Below are positions 26,635-35,921 of a stretch of DNA of 47,317 nt, piece after piece. The position numbers were made by a program, and so were the translations under genes. Numbering within the stretch: position 1 is the stretch's first letter; each line of letters starts with the position of its first letter. The notes beneath the pieces were generated by a model. It was not told the DNA's origin. It saw only the letters and a list, made by a program, of their open reading frames with translations, and searched no databases. Source of the stretch: Elusimicrobiota bacterium (GTDB taxonomy: Bacteria > Elusimicrobiota > Elusimicrobia > UBA1565 > UBA9628); NCBI GenBank assembly GCA_027452025.1, contig DAIDHI010000067.1:1-47317 (forward strand), written 5' to 3'.

Positions 26635-27363
26635 TCAACTGACGAGTTGCCTCATCTCCGCCACGGCGGACTTGAGGCCGACGAAGACGGAGCGGGCGAT
26701 GATCGAAAAGCCGATGTTCAGGGCGCTGAGGTGGGGGATGCCCGCCACTGGCCGCACGTTGTGATAATCCAGGCCGTGGCCGGCGTGCAGGTTCAGACCC
26801 AGCTCGTAGGCCAGATAACCCGCCAGTTCCAGGCGCTCGAGTTCCGCCTTGGCCTTCGCCTTGCCCTTGGCCTCCGAATAGGAGGTGGTGCACAGCTCGA
26901 CGGTGTCGGCGCCCAGGCCCTTGGCCGCGCGCACGGCGGCGGCCTCCGGGTCGATGAAGAGGCTGACCTCGATGCCGGCCTTCTTGAGGCGCTCGACGCT
27001 CTTGGCGATCGACTTCGAGGCTCCGGCGGAGAGGTTCAGCCCCCCTTCCGTCGTCACCTCCTGCCGGCGCTCGGGCACGATGCAGACGCTGCCGGGCTTG
27101 CACTTCAAGGCGATGGCGAGCATCTCCGGGATGTCGGCGATCTCGAGATGGGTCTCCCCCTTGAGCTCGCAGAGCTTGGCCAAGTCGGCATCCTGGATGT
27201 GGCGTCGGTCCTGACGCAAATGGGTGACGATCATGTCGGCGCCGGCCTGCTTGGCCACCTGCGCCGCGGCGACGGGATCCGGATCGATGTCGTGCCTCGC
27301 TTGGCGCAAAGTCGCGATGTGGTCGATGTTGACGCCGAGCTTGACGTTGTTTCCGATCCTCAT
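26635..27363 (-). CDS. pdxJ: Pyridoxine 5'-phosphate synthase
   Basis: A 242-residue TIM-barrel enzyme that closes the ring of vitamin B6 from 1-deoxyxylulose 5-phosphate and aminoacetone phosphate. Sequence hallmarks: LGVNIDHIATLRQAR, HLRQDRRHIQDAD, VCIVPERRQEVTTEGGL, ELCTTSYSEA, NLHAGHGLDYHNV and LNIGFSIIARSVFVGL. ATG at 27363 overlaps the glmM stop (ATGA). Its product precursor, 1-deoxyxylulose 5-phosphate, is shared with the isoprenoid pathway of ispE. Confidence 0.97.
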   Translation of the reverse strand: MRIGNNVKLGVNIDHIATLRQARHDIDPDPVAAAQVAKQAGADMIVTHLRQDRRHIQDADLAKLCELKGETHLEIADIPEMLAIALKCKPGSVCIVPERRQEVTTEGGLNLSAGASKSIAKSVERLKKAGIEVSLFIDPEAAAVRAAKGLGADTVELCTTSYSEAKGKAKAKAELERLELAGYLAYELGLNLHAGHGLDYHNVRPVAGIPHLSALNIGFSIIARSVFVGLKSAVAEMRQLVS

Positions 27364-28745
27364 TTCTTGGCCTCCTGCCTTGTCTCTTCGAGATACGCGG
27401 CGGCGATGTCGCGCGCCATTTCCTTGAGCCGCGACTCCCGGGGTCCCTCGATCATGATGCGTAAAAGCGGTTCCGTGCCGGAGTAGCGCACGAAGATGCG
27501 GCCGTCCCCGGACAACTCGCGCTGGAAGCCCGCGAGCAGCCGGCCGAATTTCGGAAGCTCCTGGAGCGGAATCTTCCTGCCGACTTCCAGGTTTTGGAGC
27601 ACCTGCGGAACGGCGTGGAAGCTCTTGCGGTGAGCCGACAGCGGACGGCCCGACTCGCGCAGCGCGGCCAAAGTCTGCAGGGCGGTGAGCATGCCGTCCC
27701 CAGTGACGGCGAAGCGGCGGAAAATGATGTGGCCGGAAGCTTCGCCGCCGAGGCTGAGCCCTTCCTTCTCGATGGCCTCGGTGACGTTGCGGTCGCCCAC
27801 GGGCACGGTCTCGACCGCGATGCCCTGCTCCTTCAGGAACTTGAGCAGCCCGAAGTTGGACATGACGGTCAGGACGACCTTGTCGCCGTTGAGAAGAGCC
27901 AGCTTTCTCAGCCGCAGCGCGTTGAGGCAGATGATGGCGTCGCCGTCCATCAACGCCCCTCTTTCGTCCGAAAAGATCGCCCGGTCGGCGTCGCCGTCGA
28001 AACAAACGCCGCAATCCGCCTTTTTGCGCACCACCATCTTGCGCATCGCCGAGGGAAACAGGGCGCCGCAGGAGGCGTTGATGTTGCGGCCGTCGGGAGA
28101 GCAGCTCATCGCCGCCACCTCGGCGCCCAGGCCGCGCAGCAGCCGAGGAGCGATGTCGGAGGAGGCGCCGTTGGCGCAGTCGACGACGACGCGCATGCCC
28201 GAGAGATCGAGAGTCGCGGGAAACGTGCTGCGCAAGAATTGCACGTAGCGCTCGACGCTGGCGGCCCCGTCCTCGACGCGGGGGGCGGCAAGCGCCGCGC
28301 CGTCGGCCTTGGGACGGCGCCCGCGCCGCAGATCCCGTTCGATGGCGTCCTCGGTGGCCGGGTCCATCTTGAAGCCGCCGCCGTCGAAGAATTTGATCCC
28401 GTTGAACTCCGCCGGATTGTGGCTGGCCGAGATGACGACGCCGCAAAGCGCGCCCATCCGGGGCGTGAGATAGGAGATCGACGGCGTGGGCGTGACGCCG
28501 AGGTCGACGACGCGCACCCCGGAGTCGCGAAAGCCCGCCACCAGGCTCTTGGCGATCGCGGGCCCGGAGCCGCGGGTGTCGCGAGCCATGAGCGCGAACG
28601 GCCCCGCTCCGTTGCCCGAGGCCGGCGCGCGCGCTCGAAGGAGAGCGGCGGCTATGGCGGCGATCTCGCGGATGGTGCCGGGCAGCAGCGGCTCGCGCCC
28701 GGGGATGCCGCGCACGCCGTCGGTGCCGAAGAGCCTCTCGCTCAC
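27360..28745 (-). CDS. glmM: Phosphoglucosamine mutase
   Basis: A 461-residue alpha-D-phosphohexomutase converting GlcN-6-P to GlcN-1-P. The N-terminus LFGTDGVRGIPG, the catalytic phosphoserine S108 in VVISASHNP, the metal loop DGDADRAIF, the sugar loop GGEASGHIIF and the phosphate-binding RYSGTEPLLRIM are all present. It starts at GTG 28745, directly after the folP stop (TAG|GTG). It links glmS and glmU, which lie downstream in the same block. Confidence 0.97.
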   Translation of the reverse strand: MSERLFGTDGVRGIPGREPLLPGTIREIAAIAAALLRARAPASGNGAGPFALMARDTRGSGPAIAKSLVAGFRDSGVRVVDLGVTPTPSISYLTPRMGALCGVVISASHNPAEFNGIKFFDGGGFKMDPATEDAIERDLRRGRRPKADGAALAAPRVEDGAASVERYVQFLRSTFPATLDLSGMRVVVDCANGASSDIAPRLLRGLGAEVAAMSCSPDGRNINASCGALFPSAMRKMVVRKKADCGVCFDGDADRAIFSDERGALMDGDAIICLNALRLRKLALLNGDKVVLTVMSNFGLLKFLKEQGIAVETVPVGDRNVTEAIEKEGLSLGGEASGHIIFRRFAVTGDGMLTALQTLAALRESGRPLSAHRKSFHAVPQVLQNLEVGRKIPLQELPKFGRLLAGFQRELSGDGRIFVRYSGTEPLLRIMIEGPRESRLKEMARDIAAAYLEETRQEAKK

Positions 28746-29633
28746 CTAACGCGCCTCCGAGATCGCCGCGATGACGTCCAGCGCCCGCCGAGTGGCGCGC
28801 ACGTCGTGCGCGCGCACGATGGCGGCGCCGCGCAGCGCCGCCCAGCAAGCGACGGCCAGGGAGCCTTCCAGACGATCTTGCGGCCCGGCGCCGCCGGCCA
28901 GGCGGCCCAGGAAGGCCTTGCGCGAGGCGCCGACGAGCACGGGGCCGAGGTGCGTCAATGCCTCCAGGCGCTTGAGCAGCGACAAGTTGTGGCCTTCCTC
29001 GAGGTCCTTGCCGAAGCCCAGCCCGGGATCATAGATGAGGCGGCCGGGATCGCCGCCCGCGCGCGCGAAAGCGTCGCGACGCTCCTTCAGGAAACGCACC
29101 ACCTCCCCCGCCACGTCGCCGTAGCGCGGGCTCTCCTGCATGGTCTTGGGGCTTTCGCCGCCCATGTGCATGAGCACGACGGCTTCGAAATCGAGGGAAA
29201 CGCGCAGCATCTGCGGGTCGGCGCGCAGCGCGGTCACGTCGTTGAGGACCCTGGCACCCGCGGCGCGGGCCAGGCGCGCGACCTCGGCCTTGTCGGTGTC
29301 AATCGAAACCGGCACGCCGGCGCGCGCGGCCAGCGCCTCGACGACGGGGATCGCCCGCCGCAGTTCCTCGCCGAGCGCGACCGGGTCGGAGCCCGGACGC
29401 GTCGACTGGCCTCCGATGTCGAGCAGGTCCGCGCCTTGCTCGACGAGAGCAAGGCCGCGGGCGACGGCCGACTCGGCGTCGGGGGTGCGGCTTCCGGGAT
29501 AAAAGGAGTCCGGCGTGACGTTGACCACGCCCATGATCAGCGGGCGTCGCTTGGTGTCAGGCCTTGAATTGTTTTCCTTTTTGCCCGGCAAAACGGAAAA
29601 CAATTCAAGGCCTGACACCGCGGCTTTGGTCAT
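28746..29633 (-). CDS. folP: Dihydropteroate synthase with a palindrome-encoded N-terminus
   Basis: Folate-pathway TIM barrel joining pABA to dihydropterin pyrophosphate. Motifs: MGVVNVTPDSF, DIGGQSTRPGSDP, SIDTDKAEV, LNDVTAL, VLMHMGG, DPGLGFGKDLEEGHNL, GASRKAFLG and RAHDV. From ATG 29633 it is 295 residues, but residues 6-27 (GLELFSVLPGKKENN and flanks) are simply the translation of the palindrome at 29553-29619, which has no stop in this frame. The conserved barrel begins only at PLIMGVV. An ATG at 29534 would start at MGVVNV, 19 bases beyond the palindrome, and is the alternative. The upstream ATG sits 4 bases after the ftsH stop, favouring coupling. Confidence 0.95.
   Translation of the reverse strand: MTKAAVSGLELFSVLPGKKENNSRPDTKRRPLIMGVVNVTPDSFYPGSRTPDAESAVARGLALVEQGADLLDIGGQSTRPGSDPVALGEELRRAIPVVEALAARAGVPVSIDTDKAEVARLARAAGARVLNDVTALRADPQMLRVSLDFEAVVLMHMGGESPKTMQESPRYGDVAGEVVRFLKERRDAFARAGGDPGRLIYDPGLGFGKDLEEGHNLSLLKRLEALTHLGPVLVGASRKAFLGRLAGGAGPQDRLEGSLAVACWAALRGAAIVRAHDVRATRRALDVIAAISEAR
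29553..29619. repeat. Palindrome family member inside the 5' end of folP
   Basis: Perfect 25-base arms (29553-29577 and 29595-29619), ends GGTGTCAGGCCTTGAATTG and its complement. Inside them TTTTGCC and GGCAAAA extend the pairing across one mismatch nearly to the centre. It shares its arms with the copy at 36937-37004. It is in frame with folP and contains no stop codon in that frame. Confidence 0.95.
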
Positions 29634-29637
29634 CGGC

Positions 29638-31446
<1,809 letters not shown>

Positions 31447-32010
31447 TTAGCTCGCTTGCTTTTCTTTTTTCAGTATCCCGACGTACGGGAGATTGCGATA
31501 CAGCTCGTTATAGTCCAGCCCGAATCCCACGACAAACTCGTTGGGGATCGAGAACCCCACGTATTTGGCGCGGACCTGCGCCTTGCGGCAGTCCGGCTTG
31601 TCGAGAAGCGCGCAGACCTCGACGCTGCGCGGATTGCGCGACCGGAGATTGTCGAGCAGATAATGCAGCGTCAATCCCGTGTCGACGACGTCCTCGACGA
31701 TCAAAAGATCCTTGCCCTCGGCGCTCTCGCGCAGATCGAGGTTGAGCCGCACGACCCCCGTCGACGACACGCCGTCGTACGACGACACGGCCATGAAGTC
31801 GATGGTGCATTCCGCCGCGATCGACCTCATGAGGTCGCCCATGAAGACGATGCTCCCCTTGAGGATGCCGACCAAGGTGAGCTTGCGCCCGGCGTAATCT
31901 TGCGAGATCTGCCGCCCCAATTCCTTAATACGAGCCTTGATGGCGGATTCATCCAGGAGAACGCGCTCGATATCCGGATGGACGGACGACGGAACGGACC
32001 TCGCTGGCAT
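31447..32010 (-). CDS. hpt: Hypoxanthine phosphoribosyltransferase
   Basis: A 187-residue purine salvage enzyme converting hypoxanthine or guanine plus PRPP to IMP or GMP. The PRPP loop is LLIVEDVVDTGLTL, with LTLVGILKGSIVFMGDL upstream and VGFSIPNEFVVGFGLDY as the base-recognition hood. ATG at 32010. It heads the 20-kb minus-strand block. tilS, its frequent upstream partner, is absent, and a divergent kinase lies upstream instead. Confidence 0.96.
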   Translation of the reverse strand: MPARSVPSSVHPDIERVLLDESAIKARIKELGRQISQDYAGRKLTLVGILKGSIVFMGDLMRSIAAECTIDFMAVSSYDGVSSTGVVRLNLDLRESAEGKDLLIVEDVVDTGLTLHYLLDNLRSRNPRSVEVCALLDKPDCRKAQVRAKYVGFSIPNEFVVGFGLDYNELYRNLPYVGILKKEKQAS

Positions 32011-32023
32011 GAATGTTCTTTAT

Positions 32024-32053
32024 AGAATAGCGTTTCCGAACGGGGCGAATCAA
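32024..32053 (-). promoter_or_regulatory. Candidate promoter for the hpt-led operon
   Basis: On the minus strand TTGATT (32053-32048), 18 bases, then TATTCT (32029-32024). The expected start lies 6-8 bases before the hpt ATG, so the leader would be very short. Matches are partial (4 of 6 each). Confidence 0.3.
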
Positions 32054-32112
32054 GGCCGCCGGCTGGCGGAGCGCCCCTGGCGCGAAAATAGTTCGCGTAT
32101 TACACTGGGGCC

Positions 32113-33657
32113 ATGCAGCTTGCTCCCGACAAAGCCCCTCACGCCCTTTCCATCCTCATCATCGACGACGAAGACTTCAACCGGGCGAACATCGCCTCCC
32201 GGCTCAAGGACGTCTCCGGCTGGAGCCTCAAGATCGACACCGCCGCCACCGGCACCGACGCCCTGGAACGACTCAAGGGTCCTCCTTACGATCTGATCTT
32301 TCTCGACAACCGGCTGCCCGACGTCACCGGCCTCGAGATCCTCGATCGCATCCGTCAGCTCCATCCCAAATCCGCCGTGCTGATGATGACGTCGGCCGGC
32401 AATGAGCAGTTGGCCGTGGCGGCCATGAAAAAGGGCGCCATGGACTACATGACGCAGCAGACGCTCTCGCAGCTCGATTTCGCCCACCTTTTCCGCAGGG
32501 TCATCGAGATGCGCTACCTGGTCGACCAGAACATGGAGCTGCGGCAGGTCAACCAGATGAAGACGGAGTTCATCGCCAACGTCTCCCACGAACTGCGCAC
32601 GCCGCTGGCGGTGATCATGGGCTACGCGCAGACGCTCAAGAGCGGCAACCTCGGCCCCTTGACCGACGGGCAGGTCAAGGCGATCGACTCGATCCTGAGC
32701 CGCTCGCACGGCCTGCTCGAGACCCTCAACCAGATCCTGCGCGTGCGCGACTCCCATGAGGGCAAGCAGCAGGTCGTCCTCAAGCCGCTGGAGCTGCGCG
32801 CCTTCCTGTCGGAAGCGGCCAAGGCGACGAAGGAGATGACGCGCAAGGACATAAGCCTCGAGTGCCGCACCCCCGCCGGCGAGGTCTGGGTCAAGGCCGA
32901 CCGCGGCCAGCTCTCCGAGGTGCTCGACAACGTGCTGTCCAACGCGGGCAAGTTCGGCACCGAAAGGTCGATCGTCCGACTCGCGCTCGACGCGCGAGAC
33001 GGCAGCGCCGTGCTGAGCGTGCGCGACCAGGGCGCGGGCATCCCGCCGGAAATGCTGCCGAAGGTCTTCGAGACCTTCGGCGCCGCCGGCAAGGGCCCCA
33101 CCCGCGAGCACGCCGGCCTGGGCCTCGGCCTCGCCCTCTCGCGACAGATCGTCGAGCAGCACGGCGGCCGCATCTGGCTGGAGTCGACCGAGGGCCAGGG
33201 CACGACCGTTTTCGTGTCGATCCCGCTTTCGACCAAGGACGCTCCGGGCAAGGTCGTCGAAGCCCCCGTCCAGATAGAGAAGCAGCGCATCCTGATCGTT
33301 GAGGACAACCCCGACATCATCGACATCCTGGAGCTGTTCCTTTCGACGATCAGCAAGAACTTGGAGGTGGTCACGGCGCATTCGGGCTTCGAGGCTCTCG
33401 ACGCCATCAAGAATCAGCTGCCGCACCTCATGATCCTCGACGTCATGATGCCGGGCATGAACGGCTTCGAGGTCATCGAGCGCCTGCGCAAGGCCCCGGA
33501 TACCGCGCGCATCCCGATCCTGGTGCTGACCGGCTATTCGGAGGCCGTGTCGCGCGCCAGGGCGGCGGGAGCGCAGGACGTGCTGCTCAAGCCCTTCGAC
33601 AAAGCCGTCTTCACCGAAAAGCTCATGAAGCTGCTCAAGACCTCGCCCGCCTCTTGA
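32113..33657 (+). CDS. Hybrid two-component protein: REC-HisKA-HATPase-REC
   Basis: A 514-residue soluble protein without signal or membrane segments. The first receiver (about 10-130) has the acidic pair IIDDED and phospho-acceptor D65 (FLDNRLPD), but the conserved Lys position reads Gln (DYMTQQ), so its switching may be altered. The kinase has H159 in NVSHELRTPL, the N-box VLDNVLSNAGKFG, DQGAGIP and GLGLGLALSRQIV. The second receiver has IVEDN, D443 (ILDVMMPG) and LLKPFD. It could be the phosphorelay partner of the membrane kinase at the left end, but nothing in the sequence proves this. A candidate -10 (TATTAC, 32098-32103) lies only 9 bases before the ATG. No output domain is present. Confidence 0.93.
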   Translation: MQLAPDKAPHALSILIIDDEDFNRANIASRLKDVSGWSLKIDTAATGTDALERLKGPPYDLIFLDNRLPDVTGLEILDRIRQLHPKSAVLMMTSAGNEQLAVAAMKKGAMDYMTQQTLSQLDFAHLFRRVIEMRYLVDQNMELRQVNQMKTEFIANVSHELRTPLAVIMGYAQTLKSGNLGPLTDGQVKAIDSILSRSHGLLETLNQILRVRDSHEGKQQVVLKPLELRAFLSEAAKATKEMTRKDISLECRTPAGEVWVKADRGQLSEVLDNVLSNAGKFGTERSIVRLALDARDGSAVLSVRDQGAGIPPEMLPKVFETFGAAGKGPTREHAGLGLGLALSRQIVEQHGGRIWLESTEGQGTTVFVSIPLSTKDAPGKVVEAPVQIEKQRILIVEDNPDIIDILELFLSTISKNLEVVTAHSGFEALDAIKNQLPHLMILDVMMPGMNGFEVIERLRKAPDTARIPILVLTGYSEAVSRARAAGAQDVLLKPFDKAVFTEKLMKLLKTSPAS

Positions 33658-33684
33658 GCGCCCGCCCCGCAAACTGATAACTAT

Positions 33685-33745
33685 GGGTGTCAGACGTTGA
33701 CTTGTTGACTTGCTTCGCAAGTCAACAAGTCAACGTCTGACACCC
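33685..33745. repeat. Palindrome family member upstream of ddl
   Basis: Perfect 29-base arms (33685-33713 and 33717-33745) around a 3-base loop, ends GGGTGTCAGACGTTGACTT and its complement. The arms are the same as at 15114-15172. The ddl ribosome-binding site GGAGGAG begins at the next base (33746). Confidence 0.95.
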
Positions 33746-33755
33746 GGAGGAGTCT

Positions 33756-34808
33756 ATCAAGCAGAAGGTCCTAGTCCTTTGCGGAGGCAAGTCGGCCGAA
33801 CAGGAAGTTTCGCTGGTCTCGGCCAAGACCGTCCTCGACAACCTCGACCGCTCGCGCTACGCGGCCGCGGCGGCGTTTCTCGACGCGCAAGGCCGCTGGC
33901 TGGCGATCGATCCTGCGCTCTTGCCCGCGCGCGTCGGGCGAAACGCCGCGCGTCTCGCCAGGAACGGCCGGCCGCTTCGCGACGTCGCGCCGGACACCGT
34001 CGTCATCCCCATGGTCCACGGCTCGCTCGGCGAGGACGGCTGCCTGCAGGGTGCGCTGGAGGTGCGCGGCATGCCCTACGTCGGCTGCGGCGTCCTCGGC
34101 TCCTCCGTCGGCATGGATAAGGAGATCACGAAGATCCTCGCCGCCAACGCCGGCCTGCCGCAACTGCCCTACGCCGTCGTGCGTCCCGGCGACGACGCCT
34201 CCGAGCTCGTCCGCCGCCTCGGGCTTCCGTTGTTCGTCAAGCCGGCGCGCTTGGGCTCGTCGGTCGGCGTCTCCAAGGTCAAGCGCGCCTCGGAGCTGTC
34301 CTTGGCGCTGCGCGCGGCCTTCCGCTACGACGACAAGGCCGTCGTCGAAAAGGGCATCGGCGCCCGAGAGATCGAGTGCGCCGTCCTCGGCGACCCGTGG
34401 GCCAAGCCCTCCGACCCCCTGAGCCTGAAGGCCTCGATCTTCGGCGAGATCGCCCCCAACGCCGAGTTCTACACCTACGAATCCAAATATCTCGATCCGA
34501 ACGGCGCCAAACTCATCGTCCCGGCTCCGATCGGCAAGCCCCTGCAGCGGCGCCTGAGCGCGCTCGCCCTTTCGGCCTTCCGGGCCCTCGACGGCTACGG
34601 CATGGCCCGCGTGGATTTTCTCATCGACCGCCGCAGCGGCCGCCCCTACTTCAACGAGATGAACACGCTGCCGGGATTCACCTCCGGCAGCATGTATCCC
34701 TTGCTGTGGCGCGACTCCGGCCTGCCGACCAAGGAGCTCCTCGACCGCCTCATCGCGCTGGCGCTGCGCCGCCATCGCGCGCGCGCCGGTCTCAAGACCG
34801 CGCCATGA
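33756..34808 (+). CDS. ddl: D-alanine--D-alanine ligase with apparent ATC start
   Basis: A 350-residue ATP-grasp ligase making the D-Ala-D-Ala end of the peptidoglycan stem. The N-terminal domain VLVLCGGKSAEQEVSLVSAK is intact and family-like, and HGSLGEDGCLQGALE, FVKPARLGSSVGVSKV, EKGIGAREIECAVLGD, GYGMARVDFLID and FNEMNTLPGFTSGSMYP follow. Between the in-frame TGA at 33738-33740 and the conserved strand there is no ATG, GTG, TTG or CTG. The only plausible start is ATC at 33756, 3 bases after GGAGGAG (33746-33752), giving (M)KQKVLVLCGG. The first ATG in frame is 33921, which would delete 55 residues of the N-terminal domain including the GGxSxE motif. This is either a rare AUC start or an ATG changed by mutation or sequencing error. 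Confidence 0.9.
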   Translation: MKQKVLVLCGGKSAEQEVSLVSAKTVLDNLDRSRYAAAAAFLDAQGRWLAIDPALLPARVGRNAARLARNGRPLRDVAPDTVVIPMVHGSLGEDGCLQGALEVRGMPYVGCGVLGSSVGMDKEITKILAANAGLPQLPYAVVRPGDDASELVRRLGLPLFVKPARLGSSVGVSKVKRASELSLALRAAFRYDDKAVVEKGIGAREIECAVLGDPWAKPSDPLSLKASIFGEIAPNAEFYTYESKYLDPNGAKLIVPAPIGKPLQRRLSALALSAFRALDGYGMARVDFLIDRRSGRPYFNEMNTLPGFTSGSMYPLLWRDSGLPTKELLDRLIALALRRHRARAGLKTAP

Positions 34809-34832
34809 CCGGCGCGGGGCTGGGCCGGGCGC

Positions 34833-34856
34833 GAACTTCCGGGCTTCTCGTCCGTA
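34833..34856 (+). promoter_or_regulatory. Candidate ECF-type promoter of the sigma factor gene
   Basis: GAACTT at 34833-34838 and CGTA at 34853-34856 give GAAC-N16-CGTA, the layout of ECF promoters such as those of Bacillus sigma W. A TATTAT overlaps at 34855-34860. The start GTG of the ECF sigma gene is 20 bases downstream, so this fits autoregulation. Confidence 0.45.
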
Positions 34857-34875
34857 TTATAAAGAGAGCCTTACC

Positions 34876-35454
34876 GTGAGCCGCGAAAAGCCGTCCTCCG
34901 ACGGGTCGCCCGTCTCCGAGGCCTTTTCGGAGCTCATCCGGCAGTGCGGGGAGAAGGCCTACAATTTGGCGTATCGTCTGTCGGGCAACGAGCCGGACGC
35001 GCGGGATCTGGTCCAGGAAGCCTTCGTGAGGGCTTATGCCCATTTCGAGACGTACGACGAGAAAAGGCCGTTCGAGACGTGGCTCTTTCGGATCCTCCAT
35101 AACATCTATTTGGATGGAGTCCGACGCTACGCGCACGGCCATACCGTTTCGCTGGATGCGCCTTCGCCGGTCGAGGATTCGGCTTGGGAGGAAATCCTCA
35201 CCGGGGAAGATCCGGAGCCGGCGGCGGGCATGATGAGGGAAGAGACCGCCGGGCTGGTGCAGAAGGCCCTCAACGCGATCCCCGTCCATTACCGGACGGC
35301 GATCGCCCTGTGCGACATCGAAGGGCTGTCATACGAGGAGATCGGCAAGATCATGTCTTGCCCCGTCGGGACGGTGCGCTCGCGCGTGCATCAGGGGCGA
35401 GTCCTGCTGCGCCGGGCGTTCGAGGATTTGGAAAAGGGAGGCCGGCTGCAATGA
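34876..35454 (+). CDS. ECF (RpoE-like) RNA polymerase sigma factor
   Basis: A 192-residue group-4 sigma factor. Region 2 spans about 22-95 (YNLAYRLSGNEPDARDLVQE, then RPFETWLFRILHNIYLD), with an acidic linker and region 4 at about 135-185 (YRTAIALCDIEGLSYEEIGK and CPVGTVRSRVHQGRVLLRRA). It directs polymerase to its stress regulon. GTG at 34876 follows an AGAGAG stretch. The anti-sigma gene overlaps its end as ATGA, and an RseB-like gene follows, so this is a complete envelope-stress module. Confidence 0.95.
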   Translation: MSREKPSSDGSPVSEAFSELIRQCGEKAYNLAYRLSGNEPDARDLVQEAFVRAYAHFETYDEKRPFETWLFRILHNIYLDGVRRYAHGHTVSLDAPSPVEDSAWEEILTGEDPEPAAGMMREETAGLVQKALNAIPVHYRTAIALCDIEGLSYEEIGKIMSCPVGTVRSRVHQGRVLLRRAFEDLEKGGRLQ

Positions 35455-35921
35455 ATCACGAGGAAGCGCTGCTTTCCGCTTACCTCGACGACGAGCTCTC
35501 CGTTCAGGAGAAGGCTCGCGTCGACGCGCATCTGGGCGTCTGCCCGGACTGCCGCCGGGAGCTCGAAGGGCTGGGCAAGGCCAAGAAGCGCTTGGCCGGC
35601 GCGGGCCGCCGCGCCATGCCGCCGGACCTCATCGCCGACATCGAGAGCCGCTTGGTCAAGCCGTGGCGCGCCCGGTGGTTTCCCGTGCTCGGCCGCCCGC
35701 AGGTCCTCATCCCGGCCGGCATGCTCGCGGCCGCGGGCCTCATCGTCGGCCTGTGGATGGGCCTGACCAGCCGAGAGCCCGACCAATACGTGCCTTTGGA
35801 GCCGCTGCTCGCCGCGCACGCGCGCTACGAGGCGGAGTCCCTCGTGCCGGAAGACAACATGGTGGCCGACAGCTACTCTCTCCACGTGGCCAATGCGGAC
35901 GGCGGGGATTCGCAGCAGTAA
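35451..35921 (+). CDS. Membrane zinc-finger anti-sigma factor
   Basis: A 156-residue protein with an N-terminal zinc anti-sigma domain, H27-x3-C31-x2-C34 (AHLGVCPDC), that would hold the sigma factor at the membrane. One helix follows (about 82-101, VLIPAGMLAAAGLIVGLWMG), with a short extracytoplasmic tail. The opening LLSAYLDDELSVQEKARVDA is typical of the family. It overlaps the sigma gene and the downstream RseB-like gene, so stoichiometric expression is expected. Release presumably requires regulated proteolysis; no DegS or RseP is recognisable next to it. Confidence 0.93.
   Translation: MNHEEALLSAYLDDELSVQEKARVDAHLGVCPDCRRELEGLGKAKKRLAGAGRRAMPPDLIADIESRLVKPWRARWFPVLGRPQVLIPAGMLAAAGLIVGLWMGLTSREPDQYVPLEPLLAAHARYEAESLVPEDNMVADSYSLHVANADGGDSQQ

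Noticed and set aside
26635..28848. A single 737-codon minus-strand fusion ending in PdxJ
   Set aside because: The upstream part is glmM in the wrong frame; true pdxJ starts at ATG 27363 overlapping the glmM stop.
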